Source: Variovorax sp. OAS795 (GTDB lineage: Bacteria > Pseudomonadota > Gammaproteobacteria > Burkholderiales > Burkholderiaceae_C). From it: DNA of 64,000 nt. Positions 45,897 through 53,631 of the stretch are shown piece after piece (positions within the stretch are counted from its first letter, which is position 1; each line of letters opens with the position of its first letter). The stretch is taken from positions 4,092,001 to 4,156,000 of the forward strand of contig NZ_JBEPOH010000001.1 in assembly GCF_040546685.1 (NCBI RefSeq), written 5' to 3'. The position numbers were made by a program, and so were the translations under genes. Under the pieces are notes generated by a model. That model did no database searches. It was not told the origin of the DNA and saw only the letters and a program-made list of their open reading frames with translations.

Positions 45897-46351
45897 GCGT
45901 TTACGACAAGCTTTCCAGCCTCGGCATCACCCTGCCCCCGGTGGCCGCACCCGCCGCCGCCTATGTGCCTTTCGTGCGCACCGGCAACCTGGTCTTTCTC
46001 TCGGGCCACATCGCCAGGAAGGACGGCAAGGTCTGGGCCGGGCAGCTCGGCGCCGGCATCGGCACCGAAGAAGGCAAGCAGGCCGCGCGCGCCATTGCCA
46101 TCGACCTGCTGGGCACGCTGCACGCGGCCGTGGGCGACCTGAACAAGATCACGCGCATCGTCAAGGTCATGAGCCTGGTCAATTCCGTGGGCACCTTCAC
46201 CGAGCAGCACCTGGTGACCAACGGCGCGAGCGAATTCTTCGCTGAAGTGTTCGGCCCCGAGAAGGGCGCCCATGCGCGCAGCGCATTCGGCGTGGCGCAA
46301 GTGCCGATGGGCGCCTGTGTCGAGATCGAGCTGATCGCCGAAGTCGGCTGA
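45893..46351 (+). CDS. RidA family protein
   Basis: A 152-residue member of the YjgF/RidA family, slightly longer than archetypal RidA. VPFVRTGNLVFLSGHIARKDGKVWAGQLG and GAHARSAFGVAQVPMGACVEIELIAEVG are the recognisable halves; the latter holds the Arg-containing strand. Archetypal RidA hydrolyses reactive enamines/imines from PLP enzymes; this subfamily may differ. The ATGA overlap with the transglutaminase gene shows coupled translation, which suggests a role in the alpha-E/ATP-grasp pathway rather than isolated housekeeping. Confidence 0.87.
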   Translation: MSVYDKLSSLGITLPPVAAPAAAYVPFVRTGNLVFLSGHIARKDGKVWAGQLGAGIGTEEGKQAARAIAIDLLGTLHAAVGDLNKITRIVKVMSLVNSVGTFTEQHLVTNGASEFFAEVFGPEKGAHARSAFGVAQVPMGACVEIELIAEVG

Positions 46352-46376
46352 CCCACGCACGCAACGCAGCCACACC

Positions 46377-46757
46377 ATGAGCGTGCAGGCCCTGCGCTCG
46401 TCCTTCGGCAGCAACTGCCACTGGTGCGGGTTGCCGATGGACTTCGCGGAACCTCGCAGCACGCCCGAGTCGGCCACCATCGAGCACCTGAACGATTCGA
46501 CGCTGGGCGGCGTGCGCAAGCAGAAGCACCGGCGCCTGGCCCACGCGGTCTGCAACCAGGCCCGCAACGAGTTCAAGCTGCAGGCCGAGCGCGGCTTCCA
46601 GCGCTGGATCGCCGAGCGCGTCGAGGCCGGCCTCGTCCACGCTTCGGGCCCTCTGGTCACGCCGGCCGGGACGAGCCCCGCACCACCAGTTGTCCCGGCA
46701 GCAACAGTTGCCGCGGCGGCGCATCCAGCCCCTGCAGCCGTTCGATCAGGCAGTTAG
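46377..46757 (+). CDS. HNH-nuclease-like small protein
   Basis: The predicted product is 126 residues. NCHWCGLPM supplies a CxxC pair, ATIEHLNDSTLGG the central His, and LAHAVCNQARNEFK the last His/Cys/Asn, in the order of an HNH or treble-clef nuclease. The last 35 residues are Ala/Pro-rich and lie in the 101-bp stretch that overlaps the convergent ptxS gene, so they may be non-essential. It begins 25 nt after RidA. Nuclease activity is inferred from the motif only; a zinc-binding structural role is the alternative. Confidence 0.7.
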   Translation: MSVQALRSSFGSNCHWCGLPMDFAEPRSTPESATIEHLNDSTLGGVRKQKHRRLAHAVCNQARNEFKLQAERGFQRWIAERVEAGLVHASGPLVTPAGTSPAPPVVPAATVAAAAHPAPAAVRSGS

Positions 46758-47682
46758 CGGCCGAGCGGCCGATGGCATCGGTCGGCTGCGCCACGGTGCT
46801 GAGGCCGGGGCCGATCAGCGAGGCCCATTCGGGATCGTCGAAACCGACGAATCCCAGGTCATGCCCGAACTGCCAGCCCAGCCGCGCCATCGATTGCGCG
46901 ACGCGCAGCGTGACGACCGCATTGCCGGCCACCACCGCGGCGCGGCGCCCTCGCTTCGCGCGCTGCCGCAGCGCACGCAAGGCTTCGTCGAGCGCATCGC
47001 CGCCGGCCTCGACACTCTCGAACACCTCGCCCGACACGCGCGGCTCATGCGCCGCCACGCAAGCCCCGAAGGCGGCCGTGCGTTCGCGCCGCGAGCTCAC
47101 GCCCTTCTGCGGCTCGGTCACGTAGAGCAGCTCGCGAAAGCCGCCTTCGACCAGGTGGCCGCAGGTGTCGCGCATGGCCGAGTGGTTGTCGAGCGCGACG
47201 AAGTCGGTGTGCATGCCGGCATGGCGGCGATCGACCAGCACCGCGGGCTTGCCGTGCAGCGTGACCGCGTCGACCACGTTGCTGCCGCGTCCCAGCGTGT
47301 TGAGGATGAAGCCATCGACCTGGTAGCCCGCGAGCGCATCGATGGCCTCGCGCTCGCGTTCGCTCTCGTTGCCGAGGTTGAACAGCATCACCAGGTAGCC
47401 GGCGTCCTGGCAGGCCTTCTCGGCCCCGCGCAGCACCGCCACCGAATAGGGATTGGTGATGTCCGCCACGATCAGGCCGATGAGCCGCGAGCGCCCGCGG
47501 CTCAGCGCCTGCGCCATCGGACTCGGGGTGTAGGCCAGCTTGGCGATGGCCGCCTCCACGCGCGCCGCGATGTCGCGGCTCAGGAGCCGGTCGCGGTGGT
47601 TGAGGAAGCGCGAGACGGTGGCCTTGGAGACGCCTGCGGCCTCGGCGACATCGGCGATGGTGGCGCGGCCGCTCGGGTTCAT
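46657..47682 (-). CDS. ptxS: LacI-family repressor of 2-ketogluconate utilisation (PtxS-like)
   Basis: A 341-residue LacI-type regulator. The N-terminal helix-turn-helix TIADVAEAAGVSKATVSRFLN (residues 8-28) and hinge SPMAQALSRGRSRLIGLIVADITNPY are typical; the periplasmic-binding-like effector domain follows. Context makes the PtxS assignment strong: it lies beside kguE-kguK-kguD homologues, and the operon promoter at 53557-53570 carries TGAAACCGGTTTCA, the palindrome reported for Pseudomonas PtxS. 2-Ketogluconate would then be the inducer. The gene is on the same strand 124 nt after kguD, and its 3' end overlaps the convergent HNH gene by 101 bp. Confidence 0.82.
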   Translation of the reverse strand: MNPSGRATIADVAEAAGVSKATVSRFLNHRDRLLSRDIAARVEAAIAKLAYTPSPMAQALSRGRSRLIGLIVADITNPYSVAVLRGAEKACQDAGYLVMLFNLGNESEREREAIDALAGYQVDGFILNTLGRGSNVVDAVTLHGKPAVLVDRRHAGMHTDFVALDNHSAMRDTCGHLVEGGFRELLYVTEPQKGVSSRRERTAAFGACVAAHEPRVSGEVFESVEAGGDALDEALRALRQRAKRGRRAAVVAGNAVVTLRVAQSMARLGWQFGHDLGFVGFDDPEWASLIGPGLSTVAQPTDAIGRSAANCLIERLQGLDAPPRQLLLPGQLVVRGSSRPA

Positions 47683-47691
47683 GGATTTGCT

Positions 47692-47788
47692 CCTTCCCCC
47701 TCCGGGGGAAGGCTGGGATGGGGGCAGGCAGAGCGCCCAATGGATACGCCGCTTGCCCCCACCCCTGCCCTCCCCCGGAAGGGGAGGG
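47692..47788. repeat. inverted pair of C/G-rich intergenic repeats between kguD and ptxS
   Basis: Two 38-nt units (47692-47729 and 47751-47788) are near-perfect reverse complements, differing at about seven positions. Each also contains a small hairpin (CCCCC-TCC-GGGGG type). The transcript of this gap would fold into one long stem. It may insulate ptxS from the kgu operon, or terminate it partially. The family is common in Comamonadaceae intergenic DNA. Confidence 0.7.
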
Positions 47789-47806
47789 AGAAAATCCTCG
47801 GGCCTG

Positions 47807-48790
47807 TCATGCAGCTGCCGTATCGTACGCCGCCGTCGGCGTCTCGCCAGCCAGCACCTGCAGCAGATTCGTCGTCGCCAGCTCTGCCATGGCATGCCGC
47901 GTCTCATGGGTGGCCGAGCCGATGTGCGGCAGCGGCGTCACGCGCGGATGGGTGCGCAGGGGCGAATCGGCGGGCAGCGGCTCCTTCGCGAACACGTCCA
48001 GGCCCGCGGCGCGCAGCGTGCCGTGGTCCAGGGCGTGCAGCAGGGCCGCTTCGTCCACCGTGGCGCCGCGGCCGCCGTTGATGAACGCGGCCCCGGCCTT
48101 CATGCGCGCGAAGAAGGCAGCGTCGATCATGCCGCGGGTCGCGTCGGTCAGGGGCAGCATCGCCAGCACGATGTCCGACCGCGCGAGCAGTGCATCGAGC
48201 GGCGTGTGCGTGGCACGGCCTTGCAGTTCGGGCGCCTGCGCGGCCAGGTCGACGGGCCTTCGCGAGTGATAGAGCACCGGCATGCCGAAGCCGAGCGCAG
48301 CGCGGCGTGCCACGGCCTGGCCGATGCGGCCGAAGCCCAGGATGCCCAGCGTCTTGCCATGCACGTCGGTGCCGAAGAGCTCATCGCCGATGTTCTTCGT
48401 CCAGCGGCCTTCGCGCACGAGGTTCGAAAGCTCGACCACGCGTCGCTGCGTGGCCATCAGGATCGCGAACACCGTGTCGGCCACGGTTTCGGTCAGCACG
48501 TCGGGCGTGTGGCACAGCACGATGCCGCGCTTGTGCAGTTCCGCCAGTGCGTAGTTGTCGACGCCGACCGAGATGCTGGAGATCACCTCGAGCGCAGGCG
48601 CCGCGTCCAGCAGCGCGGCATCGACCGTGTGGCTTGCGCCAATCAGGCCGTTCGCCGTGCCGAGCGCAGCGGCAAAAGCCTCGGGCTCCTTGCGCGGATC
48701 GGCGACGGTGACATGGTGCGCGGCCTGGAGGCGCGCCAGCTGGTCCTCGGGCAAGGGCCGGAAGACGAGCACGTTCTTTTTAGTCGTCAT
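47807..48790 (-). CDS. kguD: 2-keto-gluconate-6-phosphate / 2-ketoaldonate reductase (D-isomer 2-hydroxyacid dehydrogenase)
   Basis: A 327-residue protein. The NAD(P)-binding motif GILGFGRIGQAVARRAALGFGMPVLYHSRRP ends with paired Arg, favouring NADPH. Catalytic Arg, Glu and His lie in NGGRGATVDEAAL, LDVFAKEPLP and LPHIGSATHETR. The N-terminal SSISVGVDNYALAELHKRGI and NTPDVLTE-like HTPDVLTETVAD blocks fit the KguD/GhrB subfamily. In the kgu pathway it reduces 2-keto-6-phosphogluconate to 6-phosphogluconate, feeding the Entner-Doudoroff route. It sits 2 nt after kguK. Confidence 0.87.
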   Translation of the reverse strand: MTTKKNVLVFRPLPEDQLARLQAAHHVTVADPRKEPEAFAAALGTANGLIGASHTVDAALLDAAPALEVISSISVGVDNYALAELHKRGIVLCHTPDVLTETVADTVFAILMATQRRVVELSNLVREGRWTKNIGDELFGTDVHGKTLGILGFGRIGQAVARRAALGFGMPVLYHSRRPVDLAAQAPELQGRATHTPLDALLARSDIVLAMLPLTDATRGMIDAAFFARMKAGAAFINGGRGATVDEAALLHALDHGTLRAAGLDVFAKEPLPADSPLRTHPRVTPLPHIGSATHETRHAMAELATTNLLQVLAGETPTAAYDTAAA

Positions 48791-48792
48791 GG

Positions 48793-49746
48793 TCAGAGTC
48801 CTGCTTCTTCAAGTTGTGCGCGGGTGGGCAGCCCTTCAGTGTCACCCAATACCTGCACCGCGCGTGCGCCGATCCAGGCGCCGCGGCGCACCGCCTCGGG
48901 CACGCTCCGGCCTTCGAGCAGGGCGCTCACCACGCCGGCCGCGAAGCCATCGCCCGCACCCACGGTGTCGATCACTTCCTTCACCGGGAAGCCTTCGACG
49001 CGGCCGGTGCCGGCCACGTCGCTGTCGTAGTAGGCGCCTTCGGCGCCGAGCTTGACGACCACCAGCTTCGCACCGCGCTCGCGATAGAAGCGCGCCACAT
49101 CCTCGGGCCGGCTGTGGCCCGTGAGCAGCAGGCCTTCCTCGATGCCGGGCAGCACCCAGTCGGCGCGCGAGGCCAGCTCGTTGACCCAGTGGCGCATCGT
49201 GTCGGTCGAAGGCCACAACGTCGGCCGAAGGTTGGTGTCGAACGAGATCGTGCGGCCGGCCGCGCGCATCACGTCCATGCTCTTGAGCGCGGCCTGCAGG
49301 CTGGTGTCCGAGATGGCCGCGAACACGCCCGTGGCATGCAGGTGCCGCGCCGAGCGCAGCCAGGCCTCATCGACGTCGGCCGGGCCCATCTGGCTCGCAG
49401 CCGAGCCCTTGCGGTGGTATTCGACGGGCGGGTCGCTGCCGTCGGTGACGCGGCCCTTGAACTGGAAACCCGTGCGCTGCGCCGGATCGCAGATGACGTG
49501 CGAGCAATCGATGCCCTCGGCCCTCATGGCGGCGATGAGATAGCGTCCCATCGAGTCGGTGCCGAGCCGGCTGGCCCAGCCCACCTGGAGCCCCAGGCGT
49601 GCCAGGCCGATGGCCACGTTGGTCTCGGCGCCGGCCGTGCGCTTGTGGAACGACTCTGCGTCCTCCAGCGGACCGGGCCGGTCGGCCACCAGCAGCAGCA
49701 TGGCTTCGCCGAACAGCGCGACATCGAAAGCGGTGGGTTCTGTCAT
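48793..49746 (-). CDS. kguK: 2-ketogluconate kinase (PfkB family)
   Basis: A 317-residue PfkB sugar kinase. FKHRTAGAETN-type substrate motif appears as FHKRTAGAETNVAIGLARLG (residues about 33-52). The second PfkB signature DTVGAGDGFAAGVVSALLEG holds the catalytic Asp and the anion hole. VVVKLGAEGAYY precedes it. KDG kinases look very similar; the neighbouring KguE, KguD and PtxS homologues make 2-ketogluconate the better substrate. It phosphorylates 2-ketogluconate for the KguD reaction. The gap to kguE is 14 nt. Confidence 0.85.
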   Translation of the reverse strand: MTEPTAFDVALFGEAMLLLVADRPGPLEDAESFHKRTAGAETNVAIGLARLGLQVGWASRLGTDSMGRYLIAAMRAEGIDCSHVICDPAQRTGFQFKGRVTDGSDPPVEYHRKGSAASQMGPADVDEAWLRSARHLHATGVFAAISDTSLQAALKSMDVMRAAGRTISFDTNLRPTLWPSTDTMRHWVNELASRADWVLPGIEEGLLLTGHSRPEDVARFYRERGAKLVVVKLGAEGAYYDSDVAGTGRVEGFPVKEVIDTVGAGDGFAAGVVSALLEGRSVPEAVRRGAWIGARAVQVLGDTEGLPTRAQLEEAGL

Positions 49747-49760
49747 GTGTGTGCTTCTGC

Positions 49761-50504
49761 CTACGCCCGTGCGGCGCGGATGAAATCGATCTGCGTGCGC
49801 GTGACGGCCAGAAGGTCGTCGCCTGCCAGGGGGTATTCGATGGCGTGCGGCACATCGGCGGGCAGTGCGCGCAGCACCGCGCGCCATGGCGCGGCCGAGT
49901 CGCCCAGCGGCACCGCCACCCACTTGCCCGGCAGGCGCTGCACGCCCTTGCAATGCACGTAGCGCACGCGGCGGCCCAGCGCCTGTGCAGCTTGCAACGG
50001 GCACTCGCCGACCCAGTGCCAGTTGCCCATGTCGAAGGTCATGCCCAGCTCGACGCCCGCGCGGTCGGACGCGTCGAAGAAGGCCTGCAGCGCGGGCAGC
50101 GTACCGGCGCGCACCGTCTGGTCGTTCTCGATCAGCAGCTCGACTCGCGTCTCGGCCAATTGCACCTTGAGGCCCCAGAGCGAGCCGTGCGAAGAAGGCT
50201 GGAAATCGCCGATGGACATCTTGAGCCGCTTCGCACCGACGCGCGTTGCTGCGGCGATGCCGCGCTTGAGCGCCGCGCCGTCGAGCCAGCCGCCTTCGGC
50301 CCAGAGGCCTTCGGGGCTGGAGTACACGGAAGCGAGACCGTTCAACGCAGGCAGTTCGGCATCCGCATCGCGCAGCATCTCGCCACGCACTTCAACGGAA
50401 TCGGCGCCCGCTGCCGATGCCAGCCGCGCGCACCAGAGCTGGCCGTGCCGCCCCACCTCGGCCGCGCCGAAGGACGACAGAGAAATCAGAACGGAAAAGG
50501 ACAT
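49761..50504 (-). CDS. kguE: KguE-like xylose-isomerase-type TIM barrel protein
   Basis: The product is 247 residues, opening with VLISLSSFGAAEVGRHGQLWCARLASAAGADSVEVRGEML, the KguE-like start. TIM-barrel metal and base positions are suggested by LLIENDQTVRAG, MTFDMGNWHWVG and RYVHCKGVQ. Family enzymes are sugar epimerases/isomerases using a divalent metal, and the exact reaction of KguE in 2-ketogluconate catabolism is not settled. The start lies directly against the stop of the ABC ATPase gene, placing catabolic and transport genes in one transcript. Confidence 0.83.
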   Translation of the reverse strand: MSFSVLISLSSFGAAEVGRHGQLWCARLASAAGADSVEVRGEMLRDADAELPALNGLASVYSSPEGLWAEGGWLDGAALKRGIAAATRVGAKRLKMSIGDFQPSSHGSLWGLKVQLAETRVELLIENDQTVRAGTLPALQAFFDASDRAGVELGMTFDMGNWHWVGECPLQAAQALGRRVRYVHCKGVQRLPGKWVAVPLGDSAAPWRAVLRALPADVPHAIEYPLAGDDLLAVTRTQIDFIRAARA

Positions 50505-51260
<756 letters not shown>

Positions 51261-51295
51261 GCCAGGATTCCTTGTTCGTCTTCAGCCTCGGCGGC

Positions 51296-52093
51296 TCACT
51301 GCATCTTCGGCAGGTCGGCCTGCAGCCACTTCTGGTAGAGCTTGTTCAGCTCGCCGTTGGCGGTGTTCCTGGCAACGAACTCGTTGACCGCCTTGTGCAG
51401 CTCGTCCTGGCCCGGGCGCATCGCGATGCCCATGGATTGCTGCACCAGCGTGAACTTGTTTTCGTAGGTGCCGGCGGGCACGCGCTTGGCGATCTGCGCG
51501 GCCACGGTCACCGAGCAGCCGATGGCATCGACCTGGCCCGAGATCAGCGCCTGCATGGCCGAGGCGTCGTCGTCGAAGCGGCGGATCTCGGTGCCTTCGG
51601 GCGCGGCCTTGGTCACGGCCACGTCCTGCGTGGAGGCGCGTGCCACGCCCACGCGCAGGCCCTTCAGGTCGGCTGCGGCCTTGATGGGCGTCTTGGTGGC
51701 GCCGTACAGCACGATGGTGGCGGCCGCGTAGGGCTGCGAGAACTGCACCTGCTTGGCGCGCTCGGGCGTGATGGCAAGCGATGCGACCAGCAGGTCGACC
51801 TTGTTGGTCAGCAGGAAGGGAATGCGGTTCGGGCCGGTCACCGGCACGATGTTGGCCTTGACGCCCCATTCCTTGGCCAGCAGCTTGGCCACGTCGGCGT
51901 CGTAGCCGTCGGGCTGGTTCTGCGCATTGGTGGTGCCGTAGGGCGGAAAGTCAACCAGCATGCCGATGGTGATCTCGCCCTTCTTCTTGATGTCGGCCAC
52001 GGACTGTGCCGAGGCGAAAGGTGCGAACACGGTGAGCGCGGCGCCAAGGCCGAGGGCTGCGAGCGCAGCGCGGCGGGTGGGGGTACGGGTCAT
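51296..52093 (-). CDS. ABC transporter periplasmic substrate-binding protein, family 3
   Basis: A 265-residue protein from MTRTPTRRAALAALGLGAALTVF, a twin-arginine-like or Sec signal with RR at residues 7-8, cleaved near FASAQS. GEITIGMLVDFPPYG, YDADVAKLLAKEWG and LLVASLAITPERAKQVQFSQPY are the family-3 blocks. The usual ligands are polar amino acids, but the kgu context suggests a sugar acid. The Arg that binds the ligand carboxylate in this family would suit 2-ketogluconate too. It is followed by the ATPase gene at 35 nt. Confidence 0.87.
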   Translation of the reverse strand: MTRTPTRRAALAALGLGAALTVFAPFASAQSVADIKKKGEITIGMLVDFPPYGTTNAQNQPDGYDADVAKLLAKEWGVKANIVPVTGPNRIPFLLTNKVDLLVASLAITPERAKQVQFSQPYAAATIVLYGATKTPIKAAADLKGLRVGVARASTQDVAVTKAAPEGTEIRRFDDDASAMQALISGQVDAIGCSVTVAAQIAKRVPAGTYENKFTLVQQSMGIAMRPGQDELHKAVNEFVARNTANGELNKLYQKWLQADLPKMQ

Positions 52094-52142
52094 GGGATGT
52101 GTCTCCTGGAAATGAAGGGATGCGACGAAGAAGAAAAGGTAA

Positions 52143-52796
52143 TCAACGGGCCAGGGCCTGGGCGCGCCTGCGCTCCATGCGGGCCGCGAGCAATGAGAGC
52201 GGCCAGCAGATCGCGAAGTAGATGGCGGCCACCACCGAGAACACGACCAGCGGCTGGAAAGTGGCGTTGTTGATGATCTGGCCCGCGCGGGTGACTTCGG
52301 TGAAGCCGATGATGGCCGCGAGCGACGTGCCCTTGATGATCTGCACCAGGTAGCCCACCGTGGGCGCAAGCGCGATCTTGAAGGCCTGCGGCAGCACCAC
52401 GTCGCGCATGCGTGCGCTGTAGCCGAGGCTCAGCGCCTCGGCGGCTTCCCACTGGCCGCGCGGAATGGCCTGGATGCAGCCGCGCCAGATCTCGCCCAGG
52501 AAGGCCGCGCTGTTGAGCACCAGTGCCACGCCCGCGGCGATCCAGGGGTTGATGTCCAGCCCCAGCACCGGCGCGCCGAAGAAGATCAGGAACAGCTGCA
52601 GCAGCAGCGGCGTGCCCTGGAAGACCTGGATGAACACCGTCGACACGGTGCGCGCCCAGCCCGATTCGGAGGTGCGCATGAGCGCGATCGCCAGCCCCAG
52701 GATGGCGCCGCCGACGAAGGCGATGGCCGACAGAGCGAGCGTCCACTTGGCCGCTTCGAGGATGAAGAGAAATTCGGGAAAGCCGAAAGTGCGCAT
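52143..52796 (-). CDS. amino acid-type ABC transporter permease (second)
   Basis: A 217-residue HisM/GlnP-type permease. EFLFILEAAKWTLALSAIAFVGGAILG opens the first helix and VFQGTPLLLQLFLIFFG is the signature after the second. The EAA loop is SIPRGQWEAAEALSLGYSARM-like (AIPRGQWEAAEALSLG...LPQAFKIALAP). It pairs with the permease at 52823-53494, which is 26 nt upstream. Both are short single-domain permeases of the polar-amino-acid family. Confidence 0.88.
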   Translation of the reverse strand: MRTFGFPEFLFILEAAKWTLALSAIAFVGGAILGLAIALMRTSESGWARTVSTVFIQVFQGTPLLLQLFLIFFGAPVLGLDINPWIAAGVALVLNSAAFLGEIWRGCIQAIPRGQWEAAEALSLGYSARMRDVVLPQAFKIALAPTVGYLVQIIKGTSLAAIIGFTEVTRAGQIINNATFQPLVVFSVVAAIYFAICWPLSLLAARMERRRAQALAR

Positions 52797-52822
52797 GATG
52801 GTTTGTGCTCCGTGCGTGCCTG

Positions 52823-53494
52823 CTAGCGGCGATCCGGGTAGTTGAGCGTGCGCTTGTAGATGAGCTTGAACAGCGCCGAGAAAGCCAGCGCCAGCGCCAG
52901 GTAGATGGCAGCGACCACGATGTAGATCTCGAAACTGCGGAAGGTCTGCGACTGCAGGTTGGCGGCCACCGACGTCAGGTCGTCGGCCGAGATGACCGAC
53001 ACCACGGCCGAGCTCAGCATCAGCAAGATGAATTGGCTCGTGAGCGCCGGGTAGATGGCCTTGAGCGCGGGCTTGATGATCACGAAGCGGAAGATCTCCC
53101 AGGGCTTGAGGTTCAGCGCCCTGCCCGCCTCGATCTGCCCCTTGGGAATGGACTCGATGCCGGCACGGATGATCTCGGTCGCGTAGGCGCCGAGGTTCAC
53201 CACCATGGCCACCAGCGCCGCAGTTTGCGGGGACCAGCGCAGGCCGATGGCCGGCAGTGCGAAGAAGAAGAAGAACAGCTGGACCAGGAACGGCGTGTTG
53301 CGGATCACCTCGATGTACGCATTGACGATGAAGCGCAGCCACCCCGGGCCCGAGGTCTTGCCCCAGGCACAGAAGATGGCAACCACCAGGCCGATCAGCG
53401 TGGCGGACAGCGAGAGCTGGACCGTGATCCACGTGCCCTTGAGCAGCAGCGGCCAGGCAGCGAACACGGCGTCGAATTGGAACTGGTAATTCAT
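52823..53494 (-). CDS. amino acid-type ABC transporter permease (first), head of kgu operon
   Basis: A 223-residue permease starting MNYQFQFDAVFAAWPLLLKGTW. VIRNTPFLVQLFFFFFALP is the family signature, and ESIPKGQIEAGRALNLKPWEIFRFVIIKPALKAI the EAA loop. It is the first gene of a seven-gene minus-strand operon (two permeases, binding protein, ATPase, kguE, kguK, kguD). The promoter and a perfect PtxS-type operator lie 63-76 nt upstream of its ATG. Confidence 0.88.
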   Translation of the reverse strand: MNYQFQFDAVFAAWPLLLKGTWITVQLSLSATLIGLVVAIFCAWGKTSGPGWLRFIVNAYIEVIRNTPFLVQLFFFFFALPAIGLRWSPQTAALVAMVVNLGAYATEIIRAGIESIPKGQIEAGRALNLKPWEIFRFVIIKPALKAIYPALTSQFILLMLSSAVVSVISADDLTSVAANLQSQTFRSFEIYIVVAAIYLALALAFSALFKLIYKRTLNYPDRR

Positions 53495-53556
53495 GGGTGC
53501 GGCAAAACACGGCGAAGGGCCGCGCACATGCCTGAAAGCAATGCTTGCAGCTTATA

Positions 53557-53570
53557 TGAAACCGGTTTCA
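53557..53570 (-). promoter_or_regulatory. PtxS-type operator overlapping the kgu operon promoter
   Basis: The sequence is TGAAACCGGTTTCA, a perfect 14-bp palindrome with the central CG typical of LacI-family sites and identical to the motif reported for Pseudomonas PtxS. On the minus strand it is followed directly by TATAAG, a likely -10, so a bound repressor would block RNA polymerase. A second perfect inverted repeat, CCTAGGG-ATTG-CCCTAGG (53577-53594), lies just upstream. Confidence 0.85.
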
Positions 53571-53631
53571 GGAAAACCTAGGGATTGCCCTAGGTCAGCC
53601 TTTCGGCCGCCCTTCTGCCTACACTGGCGCG

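Noticed and set aside
47692..47788. Possible CRISPR-like repeat pair
   Set aside because: Only two units, in inverted orientation, with no spacer series and no cas genes; it is an intergenic palindrome.
48793..49746. Naming the PfkB kinase as KDG kinase (KdgK)
   Set aside because: The PfkB motifs fit, but neighbours KguE, KguD and PtxS point to 2-ketogluconate kinase.
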